From: Microseira wollei NIES-4236
Lineage (GTDB): Bacteria > Cyanobacteriota > Cyanobacteriia > Cyanobacteriales > Aerosakkonemataceae
DNA length: 47,129 nucleotides
Assembly: GCF_020521235.1 (NCBI RefSeq)
Contig: NZ_BLAY01000073.1
Span: 1-47,129 of the forward strand
Direction of reading: 5' to 3'
The notes under the pieces were generated by a model. It saw only the letters and a program-made list of their open reading frames with translations. It was not told the origin of the DNA and made no database searches. The position numbers were made by a program, and so were the translations under genes. Each line of letters opens with the position of its first letter. Positions within the stretch are counted from its first letter, which is position 1. Below are positions 1 to 8,237 of this stretch, one piece after another.

Positions 1-506
1 GATCGCCTGCCGCCCCATCCCCTGGCGCTTTTGGGGCACGGCATCTTAGATCCTGTGGCTAATCGAACCATATTGTTGATGCCGTGCCCCTACCAGCGAT
101 CGCCTGCCGCCCCATCCCCTGGCGCTTTTGGGGCACGGCATCTTAGATCCTGTGGCTAATCGAACCATATTGTTGATGCCGTGCCCCTACCAGCGATCGC
201 CTGCCGCCCCATCCCCTGGCGCTTTTGGGGCACGGCATCTTAGATCCTGTGGCTAATCGAACCATATTGTTGATGCCGTGCCCCTACCATCGATCGCCTG
301 CCGCCCCATCCCCTGGCGCTTTTGGGGCACGGCATCCTAGATCCTGTGGCTAATCGAACCATATTGTTGATGCCATGCCCCTACCACGGATCGCCTGCCG
401 CCCCATCCCCTGGCGCTTTTGGGGCACGGCATCCTAGATCCTGTGGCTAATCGAACCATATTGTTGATGCCATGCCCCTACCACGGATCGCCTGCCGCCC
501 CATCCC
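1..506. repeat. 97-bp tandem repeat array with internal hairpins
   Basis: Five near-identical 97-bp units start at 1, 98, 195, 292 and 389, and a sixth partial unit starts at 486. Each unit contains an inverted pair, GGGGCACGGCAT and ATGCCGTGCCCC, separated by about 45 bases, so each can fold into a large hairpin. Units 4 and 5 share small changes (ATGCCATGCCCC). The array probably continues left of the window. Related single hairpins occur near 28766, 21098 and 47003. The region has no convincing gene of its own; in-frame sequence upstream of 551 is repeat-derived. Confidence 0.95.
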
Positions 507-550
507 CAAAAGCTACCATTAAAATCATCCCCTCAAAGCCACAAAAGGCA

Positions 551-1267
551 ATGGTACAACAACTCCCCGCCCAAACTGCAAAAGAAATCATCTACCCCGA
601 TAGCGACGGACAACCAATGTCAGACAATACAAAACAATTTCGCTGGATTGTCACGATTAAAGAGAATCTAGAAATCTTGTTTGCCAACGTCGATAATGTC
701 TTTGTCGCAGGCGATTTGCTGTGGTATCCCGTCCTTGGAAATAATAAAATCTGTCAAGCACCCGATGCAATGGTAGTCTTTGGCAGACCCAAAGGCGATC
801 GCGGTTCCTACAAACAATGGGAAGAAGATAATATTCCCCCACAAGTAGTGTTTGAAATCCTCTCTCCCGGCAATCGCGCCAGAAAGATGACCCAAAAGGC
901 GATATTTTATCAAGCCTATGGAGTGGAAGAATATTACATTTATGACCCAGACGATATAGAATTAACTGGCTTGATTCGTTCTGGGAATTTTTTAGAACCA
1001 GTTGATGAGATGAATGGTTGGACGAGTCCAAGGTTAGGGATTCGATTTGAACTCAAAGAAGACACCCTAGAAATTTATCGCCCAGATGGACAAAAGTTTC
1101 TTACCTCTGTTGAACTGGATCAACTGCGAGAACAAGAACGTCAGCGTGCCGAAGAGGAACGTCAGCGTGCAGACAATGCGATCGCTCAACTAGAACAAGA
1201 ACAACAACGCTATCAAGCATTGATCGAAAGATTGCGCGATCGCGGCATCGACCCCGAACAATTGTAA
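551..1267 (+). CDS. Uma2 family (DUF820) putative restriction endonuclease-like protein
   Basis: Uma2/DUF820 proteins have a PD-(D/E)XK nuclease fold and are expanded in cyanobacteria; their biological role is unclear. Visible family features are APDAMVVFG (the PD aspartate), VVFEILSPGN (the acidic E-I-L-S-P strand), a following lysine-containing helix, GVEEYYIYDPDD and a charged C-terminal coiled coil rich in Glu, Arg and Gln. The product is 238 residues, usual for the family. I chose ATG 551 (MVQQLP) because an upstream in-frame ATG at 419 lies in the tandem repeat and the paralogue at 3904 begins the same way. The frame after the stop stays open through the 21-bp array. No operon partner is visible. 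Confidence 0.85.
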   Translation: MVQQLPAQTAKEIIYPDSDGQPMSDNTKQFRWIVTIKENLEILFANVDNVFVAGDLLWYPVLGNNKICQAPDAMVVFGRPKGDRGSYKQWEEDNIPPQVVFEILSPGNRARKMTQKAIFYQAYGVEEYYIYDPDDIELTGLIRSGNFLEPVDEMNGWTSPRLGIRFELKEDTLEIYRPDGQKFLTSVELDQLREQERQRAEEERQRADNAIAQLEQEQQRYQALIERLRDRGIDPEQL

Positions 1268-1294
1268 TATCTCGCACCCGATACATGGGACGCC

Positions 1295-1565
1295 GATGAG
1301 TCTCCCAGACTCGCCGAAGAATCTTTCCTACTCATCGATGAGTCTTTCCGACTCAGCGATGAGTCTTTCCTACTCAGCGATGAGTCTTTCCGACTCAGCG
1401 ATGAGTCTTTCCTACTCAGCGATGAGTCTTTGATACTCGCCGAAGAGTCTTTCCGACTCAGCGATGAGTCTTTCCGACTCGCCGAAGAGTCTTTCCGACT
1501 CGCCGAAGAGTATTTTATACTCGCCGAAGAGTCTTTCCGACTCGCCGAAGAGTCTTTTATACTCG
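1295..1565. repeat. 21-bp tandem hairpin array with an open heptapeptide frame
   Basis: About 13 units of roughly 21 bp follow two patterns, GATGAGTCTTTCCGACTCAGC and a variant beginning GCCGAAGAG. Each unit contains the inverted pair GAGTC/GACTC around a 5-base loop. Because the period is a multiple of three, the plus frame continuing after the Uma2 stop (1265-1267) stays open to a TAG at 1604-1606 and would encode heptads such as DESFRLS and AEESFRL. No start codon or ribosome site for this frame is evident, so it is more likely a repeat than a gene. It lies between two convergent genes. Confidence 0.9.
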
Positions 1566-1585
1566 CGCTGGACTTAATTTGCTCG

Positions 1586-2338
1586 TCAAATCAACGACGC
1601 CGATAGATTGAGGCGATAGGTGGTGTCGCCGCTGTATTGATAGACTTGGAAAAAGTAGTCTCCGGCATCCAAGCTGGCGGTGATAGATTCCGGTGCGGTG
1701 TAACCATTCATGGAACGAGCGATCGTCTCGCCTGGATCGACAATCCCATTGCTGTTAAAATCTTTAATCAGTCGGATATCGGCATCCGCACTTAGTCCGG
1801 TGAGAGCTGCCCTGAACGTGGCATCGTAATCTACCCGGAAGTGGTAGACATCAGCGGTGTCCACATTGCCGATTAAGTCATCGAAGGTTCTGCTACCTAC
1901 GCCTGTTAAACCTAGAAGGTCACCAATTTCGACTTCTTTGGGTAGCAAGTTACTGGGTGAGATTGTACCCGGACCAGATGGAGTGGCAGATAAAAACAGC
2001 TTGTAATCGATTGGGTCGCCGCTGCCATAAGTAACTTTAGCAAAGTAGGTTCCTGCTGTGAAGGCTTGCCGATTAATTGCGCTATCTGCGTTCGTTGTGC
2101 CATCTTGAAAGGTGCTAGCAACAATTTGGTCGCCTGCATCCAAGATCGAGTTATTATTGGTATCTTTATACACCGATACAGCCGCCTGAACCCCTGTTGG
2201 GAGGCCCGTAAGAGCGAGATTGAAGTTTCTCTTGCTACCTAAGCTGAACTGGAATATATCGGTGCGATCGCTACTACTTACCTGTTCGTTGCGAGAAATG
2301 GGGGTGCTACTCAACGCCCCAAGATTAAAAGTTGCCAT
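1586..2338 (-). CDS. PPC-domain (pre-peptidase C-terminal-like) protein
   Basis: The 250-residue product has two similar beta-sandwich repeats, each with the PPC pattern DIFQFSL or DVYHFRV, then a Gly/Asp-rich turn and AGTYFAKV or AGDYFFQVYQYSGDTTY. Each repeat carries a Ca-binding-like loop, DTNNNSILDAGD and DFNSNGIVDPGE, resembling a dockerin or EF-hand loop. There is no signal peptide and no protease domain, so it is PPC-only. I chose ATG 2338 (MATFNLG) over an in-frame ATG at 2365 because AAAGGAAAGAAGAA lies just upstream of 2338. Role unknown; likely extracellular or surface-associated by family knowledge. Confidence 0.7.
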   Translation of the reverse strand: MATFNLGALSSTPISRNEQVSSSDRTDIFQFSLGSKRNFNLALTGLPTGVQAAVSVYKDTNNNSILDAGDQIVASTFQDGTTNADSAINRQAFTAGTYFAKVTYGSGDPIDYKLFLSATPSGPGTISPSNLLPKEVEIGDLLGLTGVGSRTFDDLIGNVDTADVYHFRVDYDATFRAALTGLSADADIRLIKDFNSNGIVDPGETIARSMNGYTAPESITASLDAGDYFFQVYQYSGDTTYRLNLSASLI

Positions 2339-2698
2339 TTCTTCTTTCCTTTGCGAGTTTATCACCTGGTGAATTGGCGCTCTTGCGCCAAATTAAAACA
2401 AATAGCACCCCTATCCAGTTGTGGCTTTTTATTTGAAAAATGACTAAAAAAGCTACAAATTTTTACATTAATTACTGCAACCGCAGTGACAGTAGGGTGG
2501 AATAGCACTTAATTAAAAAGCTTTGAAATAAATATCAGTTATTATGCTAAAACCCGTTAAAACGGGTTGGAAATATTTGTTGAGCCTGGTTTGAGTTTGT
2601 TGAAAGCTTCAAAGACACTCAAACTAAAAAACAGCCGTGCCTCCCGATGGAAGACACAGCAGTCATAAACTTAGGGTGTTATGCTAAGCGGCTTGTTT
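2339..2698. other. Intergenic region with a hairpin, no gene
   Basis: Apart from an 8-bp-stem hairpin at 2551-2568 and a short hairpin in GGCGCTCTTGCGCC near 2374, nothing gene-like is seen. It holds the promoter region of the downstream minus-strand PPC gene. Confidence 0.6.
2551..2568 (-). terminator. Possible intrinsic terminator of the PEP-CTERM gene
   Basis: AACCCGTT and AACGGGTT form an 8-bp stem with a 2-base loop. On the minus strand it is followed by a short T-rich stretch (TTTTAGC), and it lies about 130 bases past the PEP-CTERM stop. The short U-tract makes this weak. Confidence 0.4.
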
Positions 2699-3310
2699 CT
2701 ATTGGCGCTTCCGTAAAGAACCGACACCCAAGGCACCGATCGCTATTAAACCAAAGATAGAAAAAGGCTCTGGTACGGCAGTTTTTTGCACGGCATCATG
2801 CATAACGTTGTTTTGGGAGTCGCCTGATCCGTGAAGGTTAGTCCATTTAATATCGGTAACTAGGTTGTCAGCAAGGATTTTCCAGCTCAGCTTATCGCCA
2901 ATCCCCGTGGGCTTCCAGCCTGTGGAATTAAGATCGCAATTATTAGGAAAACAAAGACTCGTATCGAGGAAAGTTGGTCCATTGTGACCGCCGCCAGAAG
3001 ATGTCAGATCAGTGAAAGGCGCAGGAGCAGATCCCACCAGCTGAGCATTGATAATGTCTGAGTTTGGCTGTGATGTATATGGCGGTAACCAAGGCTTGTC
3101 GAAAAAGACGATCCAGTTCAGGGTTGTGTCAGGGCTTACAGTGTCAGTCTGCGTCAGATCGAAGTCGTAGAGGTACTTGCCATTGGTCTGTTGAACATCA
3201 TAGAACATTGTGAACAAGGCCGCCCGTGCCGTACTAACACTGCTCAGAACCATCAATGCGGCTCCAGCTGTAGCCATTGATAATTTTTTCATCAAGGTTG
3301 AGGTAGCCAT
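2699..3310 (-). CDS. PEP-CTERM sorting-domain secreted protein
   Basis: The N terminus has a classic signal peptide: MKKLSMATAGAALMVL, then a small-residue cleavage region ending ARA-A. The C terminus has the tripartite PEP-CTERM signal: VPEP, a hydrophobic helix (IFGLIAIGALGVG) and a basic tail (LRKRQ). Such proteins are handled by an exosortase and usually go to the envelope or exopolysaccharide matrix. The middle is about 130 residues of beta-rich sequence that I do not recognise, with two cysteines in CFPNNCD. Start 3310 (MATSTL) or 3331 are both possible; upstream signals are weak. No exosortase gene is in the window. Confidence 0.85.
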   Translation of the reverse strand: MATSTLMKKLSMATAGAALMVLSSVSTARAALFTMFYDVQQTNGKYLYDFDLTQTDTVSPDTTLNWIVFFDKPWLPPYTSQPNSDIINAQLVGSAPAPFTDLTSSGGGHNGPTFLDTSLCFPNNCDLNSTGWKPTGIGDKLSWKILADNLVTDIKWTNLHGSGDSQNNVMHDAVQKTAVPEPFSIFGLIAIGALGVGSLRKRQ

Positions 3311-3331
3311 TATTTTGAATTTCCCAAACAA

Positions 3332-3788
3332 GTTAAGTTTGACAGTGATAATTACTCTAAAAGAGCGATTCGCGATAATTTTCGTATTAGTAGAAGCTAC
3401 CCCATCAATATCTATAGAAATTACTCAGTTCCGTAATTTCGCGCTCATCTAAGAGTTATTACTGAAAACAGATTTACATACTCCCATCAGTGCCGTCCAC
3501 AGTTTGAGCCAATCTTCATCGAAAAATTACATATAAAAATAGATAGAAATATCGCTATCAGGAGTCAAATTTCAGCCAAAACACTGATGTTGCGGGGCTG
3601 TCATCCGTCATAATGCGTAAAAGGTTGTGGTGAAACTATATAAATTTTCGATAAAGAGATATTGGGATTGAGCCGAGATTTGAATGAAAAAGAGCAAAAT
3701 CCTGTTTAAGCCTTTGCTCTATCTGGATTCCAGCAGTAGGCTTTTACCCTCTCAAGTGCGCTCATTGACTAAGACAGAGCACTATTGA
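3332..3788. other. Intergenic region, no gene seen
   Basis: It contains the promoter region of the PEP-CTERM gene. The only structure noticed is an inverted repeat at 3691-3720, AGAGCAAA...TTTGCTCT with a 14-base loop, possibly a terminator remnant. No coding frame with family similarity is seen. Confidence 0.5.
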
Positions 3789-3836
3789 GGACTTACGCAC
3801 GACGCTCCTGGAAACCGTGTTTCTACGTAGATCTCT
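3789..3836. repeat. Solo end of the AGGACTTACGCA MITE-like element
   Basis: AGGACTTACGCA followed by a variant of the GAAACCGGGTTTCT block and AGATCTCTAG matches the left half of fuller copies elsewhere in the window (8238, 28532, 38089). No right end is found, so it is a truncated copy. It abuts the broken Uma2 copy. Confidence 0.7.
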
Positions 3837-4152
3837 AGTTGCCAAACCAACCCAATCCCCAAAAGCTACCATAAAAATCAGCCCATCCGACCCACAAACG
3901 GCAATGGTACAACAACTCCCCCCGCAAACTGCAAAAGAAATCATCTACCCCGATAGCGACGGACAACCAATTGCAGACAATACAAAACAATTTCGCCCGA
4001 TTGTCACGATTAAAGAAAATCTAGAAATCTTGTTTGCCAACGTCGATAATGTCTTTGTCGCAGGCGATTTGCTGTGGTATCCCGTAGAAGGAAATAATAA
4101 AATCCGCACTGCACCCGATGCAATGGTTGTCTTTGGCAGACCGAAAGGCGAT

Positions 4153-4176
4153 TCTCCTGGGTCGACGCTTCGCGAA
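4153..4176. repeat. 24-bp micro-insertion at a HIP1 site
   Basis: Against the intact paralogue (GGCGATCGCGG near 794-804), this copy reads GGCGAT, then 24 extra bases ending CTTCGCGAA, then CGCGG. The insertion point is between GAT and CG of the HIP1 octamer. It adds eight codons in frame. It resembles the small dispersed repeats described in Nostoc by Elhai and colleagues. Confidence 0.85.
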
Positions 4177-4559
4177 CGCGGTTCCTAGAAACAATGGCAA
4201 GAAGAGAATGTTATCCCCCAAGTTGTCTTTGAAATTCTCTCCCCAGGAAATCGCGAAGCAGAGATGACCAAAAAGGCCATCTTTTATCTACGCTATGGGG
4301 TGGAAGAATATGACATTTATGACCCAGACGATATAGAATTAACAGGTTTTACCCGTTCTGGAGATTGGTTAGAACCCATTGAACAGATGAATGGTTGGAC
4401 GAGTCCAAGGTTAGGGATTCGATTTGAACTCAAAGAAGACACCCTAGAAATTTATCGCCCAGATAGACAAAAGTTTCTCACTTCTGTTGAACTCGATCAA
4501 CTCAGAGAACCGGAACGTCAGCGTGCCGAAGAGGAACGTCAACGTGCAGACAATGGGAT

Positions 4560-4582
4560 ATGCCGACCGCACGCTGAGCGAA
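4560..4582. repeat. 23-bp micro-insertion at a second HIP1 site
   Basis: The intact paralogue reads ATGCGATCGCTCAAC (from 1177); here GGGAT is followed by 23 extra bases ending GAGCGAA, then CGCTCAAC. The insertion point is again GAT^CG. The insert is close to the one at 8297-8319. It shifts the reading frame of the Uma2 copy. Confidence 0.85.
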
Positions 4583-4671
4583 CGCTCAACTAGAACAAGA
4601 ACAACAACGCTATCAAGCTTTGAGCGAGAAATTGCGCGATCGCGGCATCGACCCGGAACAATTGTAATATT

Positions 4672-4760
4672 TGCTAATGGCTAATGGCTAATAGCTAATG
4701 GGAGATCCGGAACCACGATCAATTAGCAATTAGCAATTAGCAATTAGCAATTAGCAATTT
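4672..4760. repeat. Heptanucleotide (STRR) array
   Basis: Runs of GCTAATG units followed by about five units of CAATTAG sit directly downstream of sdhA. This is the TTAGCAA/TTAGCCA short tandemly repeated family known from filamentous cyanobacteria. It ends in TTGAGTTA, the terminal sequence of the larger STRR-bearing elements at 14376, 20421 and 44960, so this may be a degenerate copy of that element. Confidence 0.85.
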
Positions 4761-4763
4761 GAG

Positions 4764-6491
4764 TTAATACTTCCTCTCCTGCGGTTCAAACATCGTAATC
4801 GCCACGGGTAGATATTGCAAATCAATCCCCGCAGGCGAATAATACGCCATCGTGTGCTTGAGGAAATTGCCATCATCCCGTTCGGGATAATCTTCCCGAC
4901 AATGCGCCCCCCGACTTTCGGTACGATTGAGAGCAGATGCGATAATCAACTGACCTACAACCATCAAATTTTGCAGTTCCAACGCTTCGATAATTTCGGT
5001 ATTCCAAAGTTTACCTTTGTCATCCAAATAAATCTGCTGATATTGCTCCTGTAACTGTTGCAACTGATTCAACCCTTCCCGCAAACTCGCCTCGGTGCGA
5101 AACACGCCGCAGTGCTGGGTCATGCAGTCTTGGAACGCTTGCCGCAGTTGATTGATGCGCTGCTGTCCCGCTTGGTCAAACAGAGATTGTATTTGTTGTT
5201 GCGCTTCCTTCAGGTAGCGTTGCTCGTCAATATCTGGAAGCTTGCGATTTTGGACGAATTGTGCTATAGACGCGCCAGTGCGTTTTCCATACACAACGCA
5301 TTCCAGGAGAGAATTACTTCCCAATCTATTAGCGCCGTGAACGGAGACGCAGGCAGATTCCCCGGCGGCGAAGAAGGCATCGACTAAACCTTCTGGACTG
5401 CTTCGCACTTGCCCATCTGTATTGGTGGGAATGCCCCCCATCGAATAGTGAACCGTGGGGCGCACGGGGATGGGTTCGTTTACCGCATCGATGCCCAGCA
5501 GGCGGTGAGCTTCATCCCAGCAGAAGGGAATGCGGGTCATGATTTTTTCCTTGCCCATGTGGCGCAAGTCGAGGTAGACAAAGGGGCCGCCTGCACTGCC
5601 GTCGGGATTTATACCGCGTCCGGCGCGAAGTTCCCTAGCGATCGCTCTCGATGTAATATCGCGGGGAGCCAGTTCCATGCGACTGGGGGCATAAGTAGAC
5701 ATGAAGCGAGATCCTTCACTATTAATCAGATACGCCCCTTCCCCTCGCACCGCCTCGGAAATCAGCACCCCCACCGGATACAACCCCGTGGGGTGAAACT
5801 GCACAAACTCCATATCTTCCAACGGCACGCCCGCTAACGCTGACATCGCCAGACCATCGCCCGTCGAAGCATAATCATTCGAGGTGGTATTGTAAACTCG
5901 TCCATAACCGCCGGTAGCAAACATTACCGCCTTGGCGCGCACGATTTCAATCTGCGCATCCTCGATGCGGTACATCACCACACCCTTCGCCTGTCCTTCT
6001 TCCAATATCAAGCGCATCACATACCATTCGTCGTAGATGCGAACGCCGTATCGCCGCAGGTTATTCACCAATTCGTGCAAAATGGCGTGACCCGTTTTAT
6101 CCGCAGCGTAACAAGTGCGTCGCTGGGAATGTCCGCCAAAGGCACGCTGGGCAATTCTGCCATCCTGTAGGCGGGAGAACAACACGCCCATGTGTTCTAA
6201 ATCGATGACGACACCGGGTGCTTCGCGAGTCAGGATTTCTACCGCATCTTGGTCTGCCAAATAGTCGGAACCTTTGACAGTATCAAAGGCATGAGCTTCC
6301 CAGGTATCTTCCGTATCGACATTTTTCAGCGTCGCCGCCATCCCCCCTTGAGCGGCGACCGAGTGGGAACGAATCGGGTGGGTTTTAGCTACGACGGCTA
6401 CGTTTAGCCTATAGTCGGTGCGGGCAATTTCCACCGCCGCGCGACACCCAGCCAATCCACCGCCAACAATAATCACGTCGTGTTCCAGCAT
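4764..6491 (-). CDS. sdhA: Succinate dehydrogenase/fumarate reductase flavoprotein subunit
   Basis: This is the FAD-binding catalytic subunit that oxidises succinate to fumarate and feeds electrons to the quinone pool, in cyanobacteria mainly at the thylakoid membrane. The 575-residue protein shows the N-terminal dinucleotide fold VIIVGGGLAGCRAA, RSHSVAAQGGMAA (with the His that usually carries covalent FAD), QFHPTG, ISEAVRGEGA, HYSMGGIPT and RLGSNSLLECVVYG. Length is normal for the family. Start 6491 is supported by AAGGA a few bases upstream. The iron-sulfur subunit is not adjacent, as is common in cyanobacteria. Upstream lies a small membrane protein whose terminator separates the two genes. 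Confidence 0.95.
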   Translation of the reverse strand: MLEHDVIIVGGGLAGCRAAVEIARTDYRLNVAVVAKTHPIRSHSVAAQGGMAATLKNVDTEDTWEAHAFDTVKGSDYLADQDAVEILTREAPGVVIDLEHMGVLFSRLQDGRIAQRAFGGHSQRRTCYAADKTGHAILHELVNNLRRYGVRIYDEWYVMRLILEEGQAKGVVMYRIEDAQIEIVRAKAVMFATGGYGRVYNTTSNDYASTGDGLAMSALAGVPLEDMEFVQFHPTGLYPVGVLISEAVRGEGAYLINSEGSRFMSTYAPSRMELAPRDITSRAIARELRAGRGINPDGSAGGPFVYLDLRHMGKEKIMTRIPFCWDEAHRLLGIDAVNEPIPVRPTVHYSMGGIPTNTDGQVRSSPEGLVDAFFAAGESACVSVHGANRLGSNSLLECVVYGKRTGASIAQFVQNRKLPDIDEQRYLKEAQQQIQSLFDQAGQQRINQLRQAFQDCMTQHCGVFRTEASLREGLNQLQQLQEQYQQIYLDDKGKLWNTEIIEALELQNLMVVGQLIIASALNRTESRGAHCREDYPERDDGNFLKHTMAYYSPAGIDLQYLPVAITMFEPQERKY

Positions 6492-6532
6492 ATATTCCTT
6501 CTGTAGAAATAGTTGCCAATCTATGGTGGCTC

Positions 6533-6560
6533 AAAAAAAAGTCCCTACCCAAGGGCAGGG
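6533..6560 (-). terminator. Intrinsic terminator of the small membrane protein gene
   Basis: On the minus strand CCCTGCCC TT GGGTAGGG forms a stem followed by AC and eight T residues. It lies about 70 bases past the stop at 6632 and just before sdhA, so sdhA probably has its own promoter in a very short gap or depends on read-through. Confidence 0.75.
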
Positions 6561-6631
6561 AAATTCTTCAGGGCGAATTTTAGATCTTCAACATCAATCT
6601 AAAATCTAAAATCTAAAATCCTTGCATTCCC

Positions 6632-6937
6632 TCAAGTTGCCCTCGCTTCTTGGTTAGGCATGTGAATCGGCCCTGTGCGAGTGGTTTGATTGGATTCCAG
6701 CGGGGCAAACTCAATGTGATTGAGCAGGGTGGTGACGAAAGCAAACAGCAAGAAAGGCAGGGATATTACCACAATCAACCCTACTGTCATGATGGCGTAG
6801 ATCTGACGGGTGGTACTCCACAAAGCAAGTGCCGAGGCAAGGCTGGCGAAAATAACAATTAACCAAATGATGATTTGACCGTAGATATCACCAAAGGTGA
6901 GGGTGCAGACCAAGCGGTATCTTTGTAATTTATCCAT
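6632..6937 (-). CDS. Small two-helix membrane protein, unknown function
   Basis: The 101-residue product has two strong hydrophobic segments, around residues 20-42 (GQIIIWLIVIFASLASALALW) and 50-75 (IYAIMTVGLIVVISLPFLLFAFV). A short basic N terminus precedes them and a polar tail rich in Thr and Asn follows. I do not recognise a family beyond a cyanobacterial conserved-hypothetical look. ATG 6937 (MDKLQR) is preferred because AGGG lies about six bases upstream; ATGs at 6940 and 6955 are alternatives. It lies upstream of sdhA in the same direction but a terminator intervenes, so a link with succinate dehydrogenase is only a guess. Confidence 0.6.
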   Translation of the reverse strand: MDKLQRYRLVCTLTFGDIYGQIIIWLIVIFASLASALALWSTTRQIYAIMTVGLIVVISLPFLLFAFVTTLLNHIEFAPLESNQTTRTGPIHMPNQEARAT

Positions 6938-6955
6938 CATATCCCTATCTCTCAA

Positions 6956-7272
6956 CAGAACCTATAAATTTCTAGGGTAATGGTTTGAACGGGGTTTGGC
7001 TGATTTTTCAATATTTTTTTAAAGCGTTGCAATAAAGCTTTACAATTTGCTGGATTTTGAGGGAGAGCAAATCGTTCTTGGGGTGAATGAGCGTTCGCTC
7101 TCTATCGCTGGGTAGAGGTTTTGCTGATGGTTAATCGGTAACGGTGAAGCTTAGCTGGGGAAGAAAATCTAAAAATACCCGATTGGGAATGGTTTTTGCC
7201 TTAGAATGCAGAGTTGGCATTCCCAACACTAGGCTGATTCACCGTCGCTAAAAAACTGATATTTTTTGTCAA
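6956..7272. other. Intergenic region, no gene
   Basis: About 300 bases between two minus-strand genes. It holds the promoter region of the small membrane protein gene. One short palindrome, GAGCGTTCGCTC near 7088, was noted. No coding frame or RNA structure is supported. Confidence 0.5.
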
Positions 7273-8190
7273 CTAAAAGGGGAATTTTTGTTCTAGTTCC
7301 AGCGGCAAAGAAGGGATGAGTTGCTGCAAGTCCTTCAAACACTTGGCAGTTACGACGCGATCGCGTCCCAAAGCCTTAGCACGGTATAGCGCCAAATCCG
7401 CGACTTGGATCAGTTCCGCGCCAGAAGTACCGTGTTCGGGAAAACAAGCCACCCCCAGAGAGACGGTAATGCCACCCAGCGGCTGATGCATATATTGTAA
7501 TTTCAGGTGCTTGATGCCATCGCGCAGTTGTTCGGCTCGCTGTTCGGTATTTTCCCAATCGGTTTCTGGCAAAATGAGCATAAACTCTTCGCCCCCGTAG
7601 CGACAGGCAATATCAGAATTAGAGATACTGTGTTGCAAAAATCGCCCGACTTCTGCCAAAACCACATCCCCAGCGTCGTGACCAAAAGTGTCGTTAAAGC
7701 GCTTAAAGTGGTCAATGTCGAACATGATGACACCCAAAGCTTGTTGCTCGCGCAACGAACGATTGAGTTCCCTTTCTAGAAAGTTACCTACAAAGCGGCG
7801 GTTAAACAAACCCGTGAGAGGATCGCGGATACACTGGTTATGCAACAGTTCTTCAATCAAATCGCCATGTTGAATTGTTGTTTCCAGCATAATTTCCAGA
7901 TCGGCTTTGTCCCGACTGACAATTGCTAACAAAGACTCGAGTTCTGATTGAGACGATCTGAGTGCAGTTTCAGTTCGCTGGCGTTCGGCAATTTCGGCTT
8001 GTAGTTTTTTGTTCGACTCGTGCAGTTGCAGAGACATTGCGTGCAACATTTCTACGATACTATCAGCATGGGCAGTGGTAGTATCTAGCAAGATTTCCAG
8101 ATCGGCCTTTTCTCGCTTTAAGGTGTCCACTTCCAGGCGCAAGTTTTCTATCTCCTCTAGCAGCTCTTCTATGGATGGTTCTTCTGGCAT
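7273..8190 (-). CDS. Coiled-coil diguanylate cyclase (GGDEF), SiaD-like position
   Basis: The 305-residue protein makes cyclic di-GMP from GTP. Residues 1-125 are predicted coiled coil and contain an internal duplication: KADLEILLDTTTAHADSIVE and KADLEIMLETTIQHGDLIEE. The GGDEF domain (about 130-290) has DPLTGLFNRR, FDIDHFKRFND, FGHDAGD and an intact GGEEF active site. The residue where the inhibitory RxxD motif starts is Ser (SNSD), so product inhibition at that site is probably lost. No transmembrane or PAS sensor is present. It is last in a minus-strand run after a STAS protein, an anti-sigma-like ATPase and SpoIIE phosphatases, the order of Pseudomonas siaABCD. A MITE separates it from the STAS gene. 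Confidence 0.85.
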   Translation of the reverse strand: MPEEPSIEELLEEIENLRLEVDTLKREKADLEILLDTTTAHADSIVEMLHAMSLQLHESNKKLQAEIAERQRTETALRSSQSELESLLAIVSRDKADLEIMLETTIQHGDLIEELLHNQCIRDPLTGLFNRRFVGNFLERELNRSLREQQALGVIMFDIDHFKRFNDTFGHDAGDVVLAEVGRFLQHSISNSDIACRYGGEEFMLILPETDWENTEQRAEQLRDGIKHLKLQYMHQPLGGITVSLGVACFPEHGTSGAELIQVADLALYRAKALGRDRVVTAKCLKDLQQLIPSLPLELEQKFPF

Positions 8191-8237
8191 TGGTTTGAGA
8201 TTTGCGCCAATTACAAATATACGATCGTCAGGTTTTT

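Larger units (their letters stand above)
3904..4667 (+). pseudogene. Broken second copy of the Uma2 family gene
   Basis: This is a close nucleotide duplicate of the gene at 551-1267, keeping MVQQLP at the start and GIDPEQL at the end. It is disabled by a nonsense change (TAG 4186-4188, where the intact copy has TAC at 809-811) and by a frame-breaking insertion. A 24-bp insertion (4153-4176) is in frame; a 23-bp insertion (4560-4582) shifts the frame. Both interrupt sites that are GCGATCGC-like in the intact copy. A 3-bp deletion is also present. The second half (from about 4264) stays open and could give a fragment, but the full nuclease cannot be made. Confidence 0.9.

Noticed and set aside
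1-506. CRISPR array
   Set aside because: The units are contiguous 97-bp repeats with no variable spacers, and no cas gene is present.
419-550. N-terminal extension of the Uma2 gene from ATG 419
   Set aside because: The extra 44 codons are the 97-bp repeat read in one frame, and the duplicated copy starts at the ATG equivalent to 551.
1295-1565. CRISPR-like array of 21-bp units
   Set aside because: There are no unique spacers; the whole unit is repeated.
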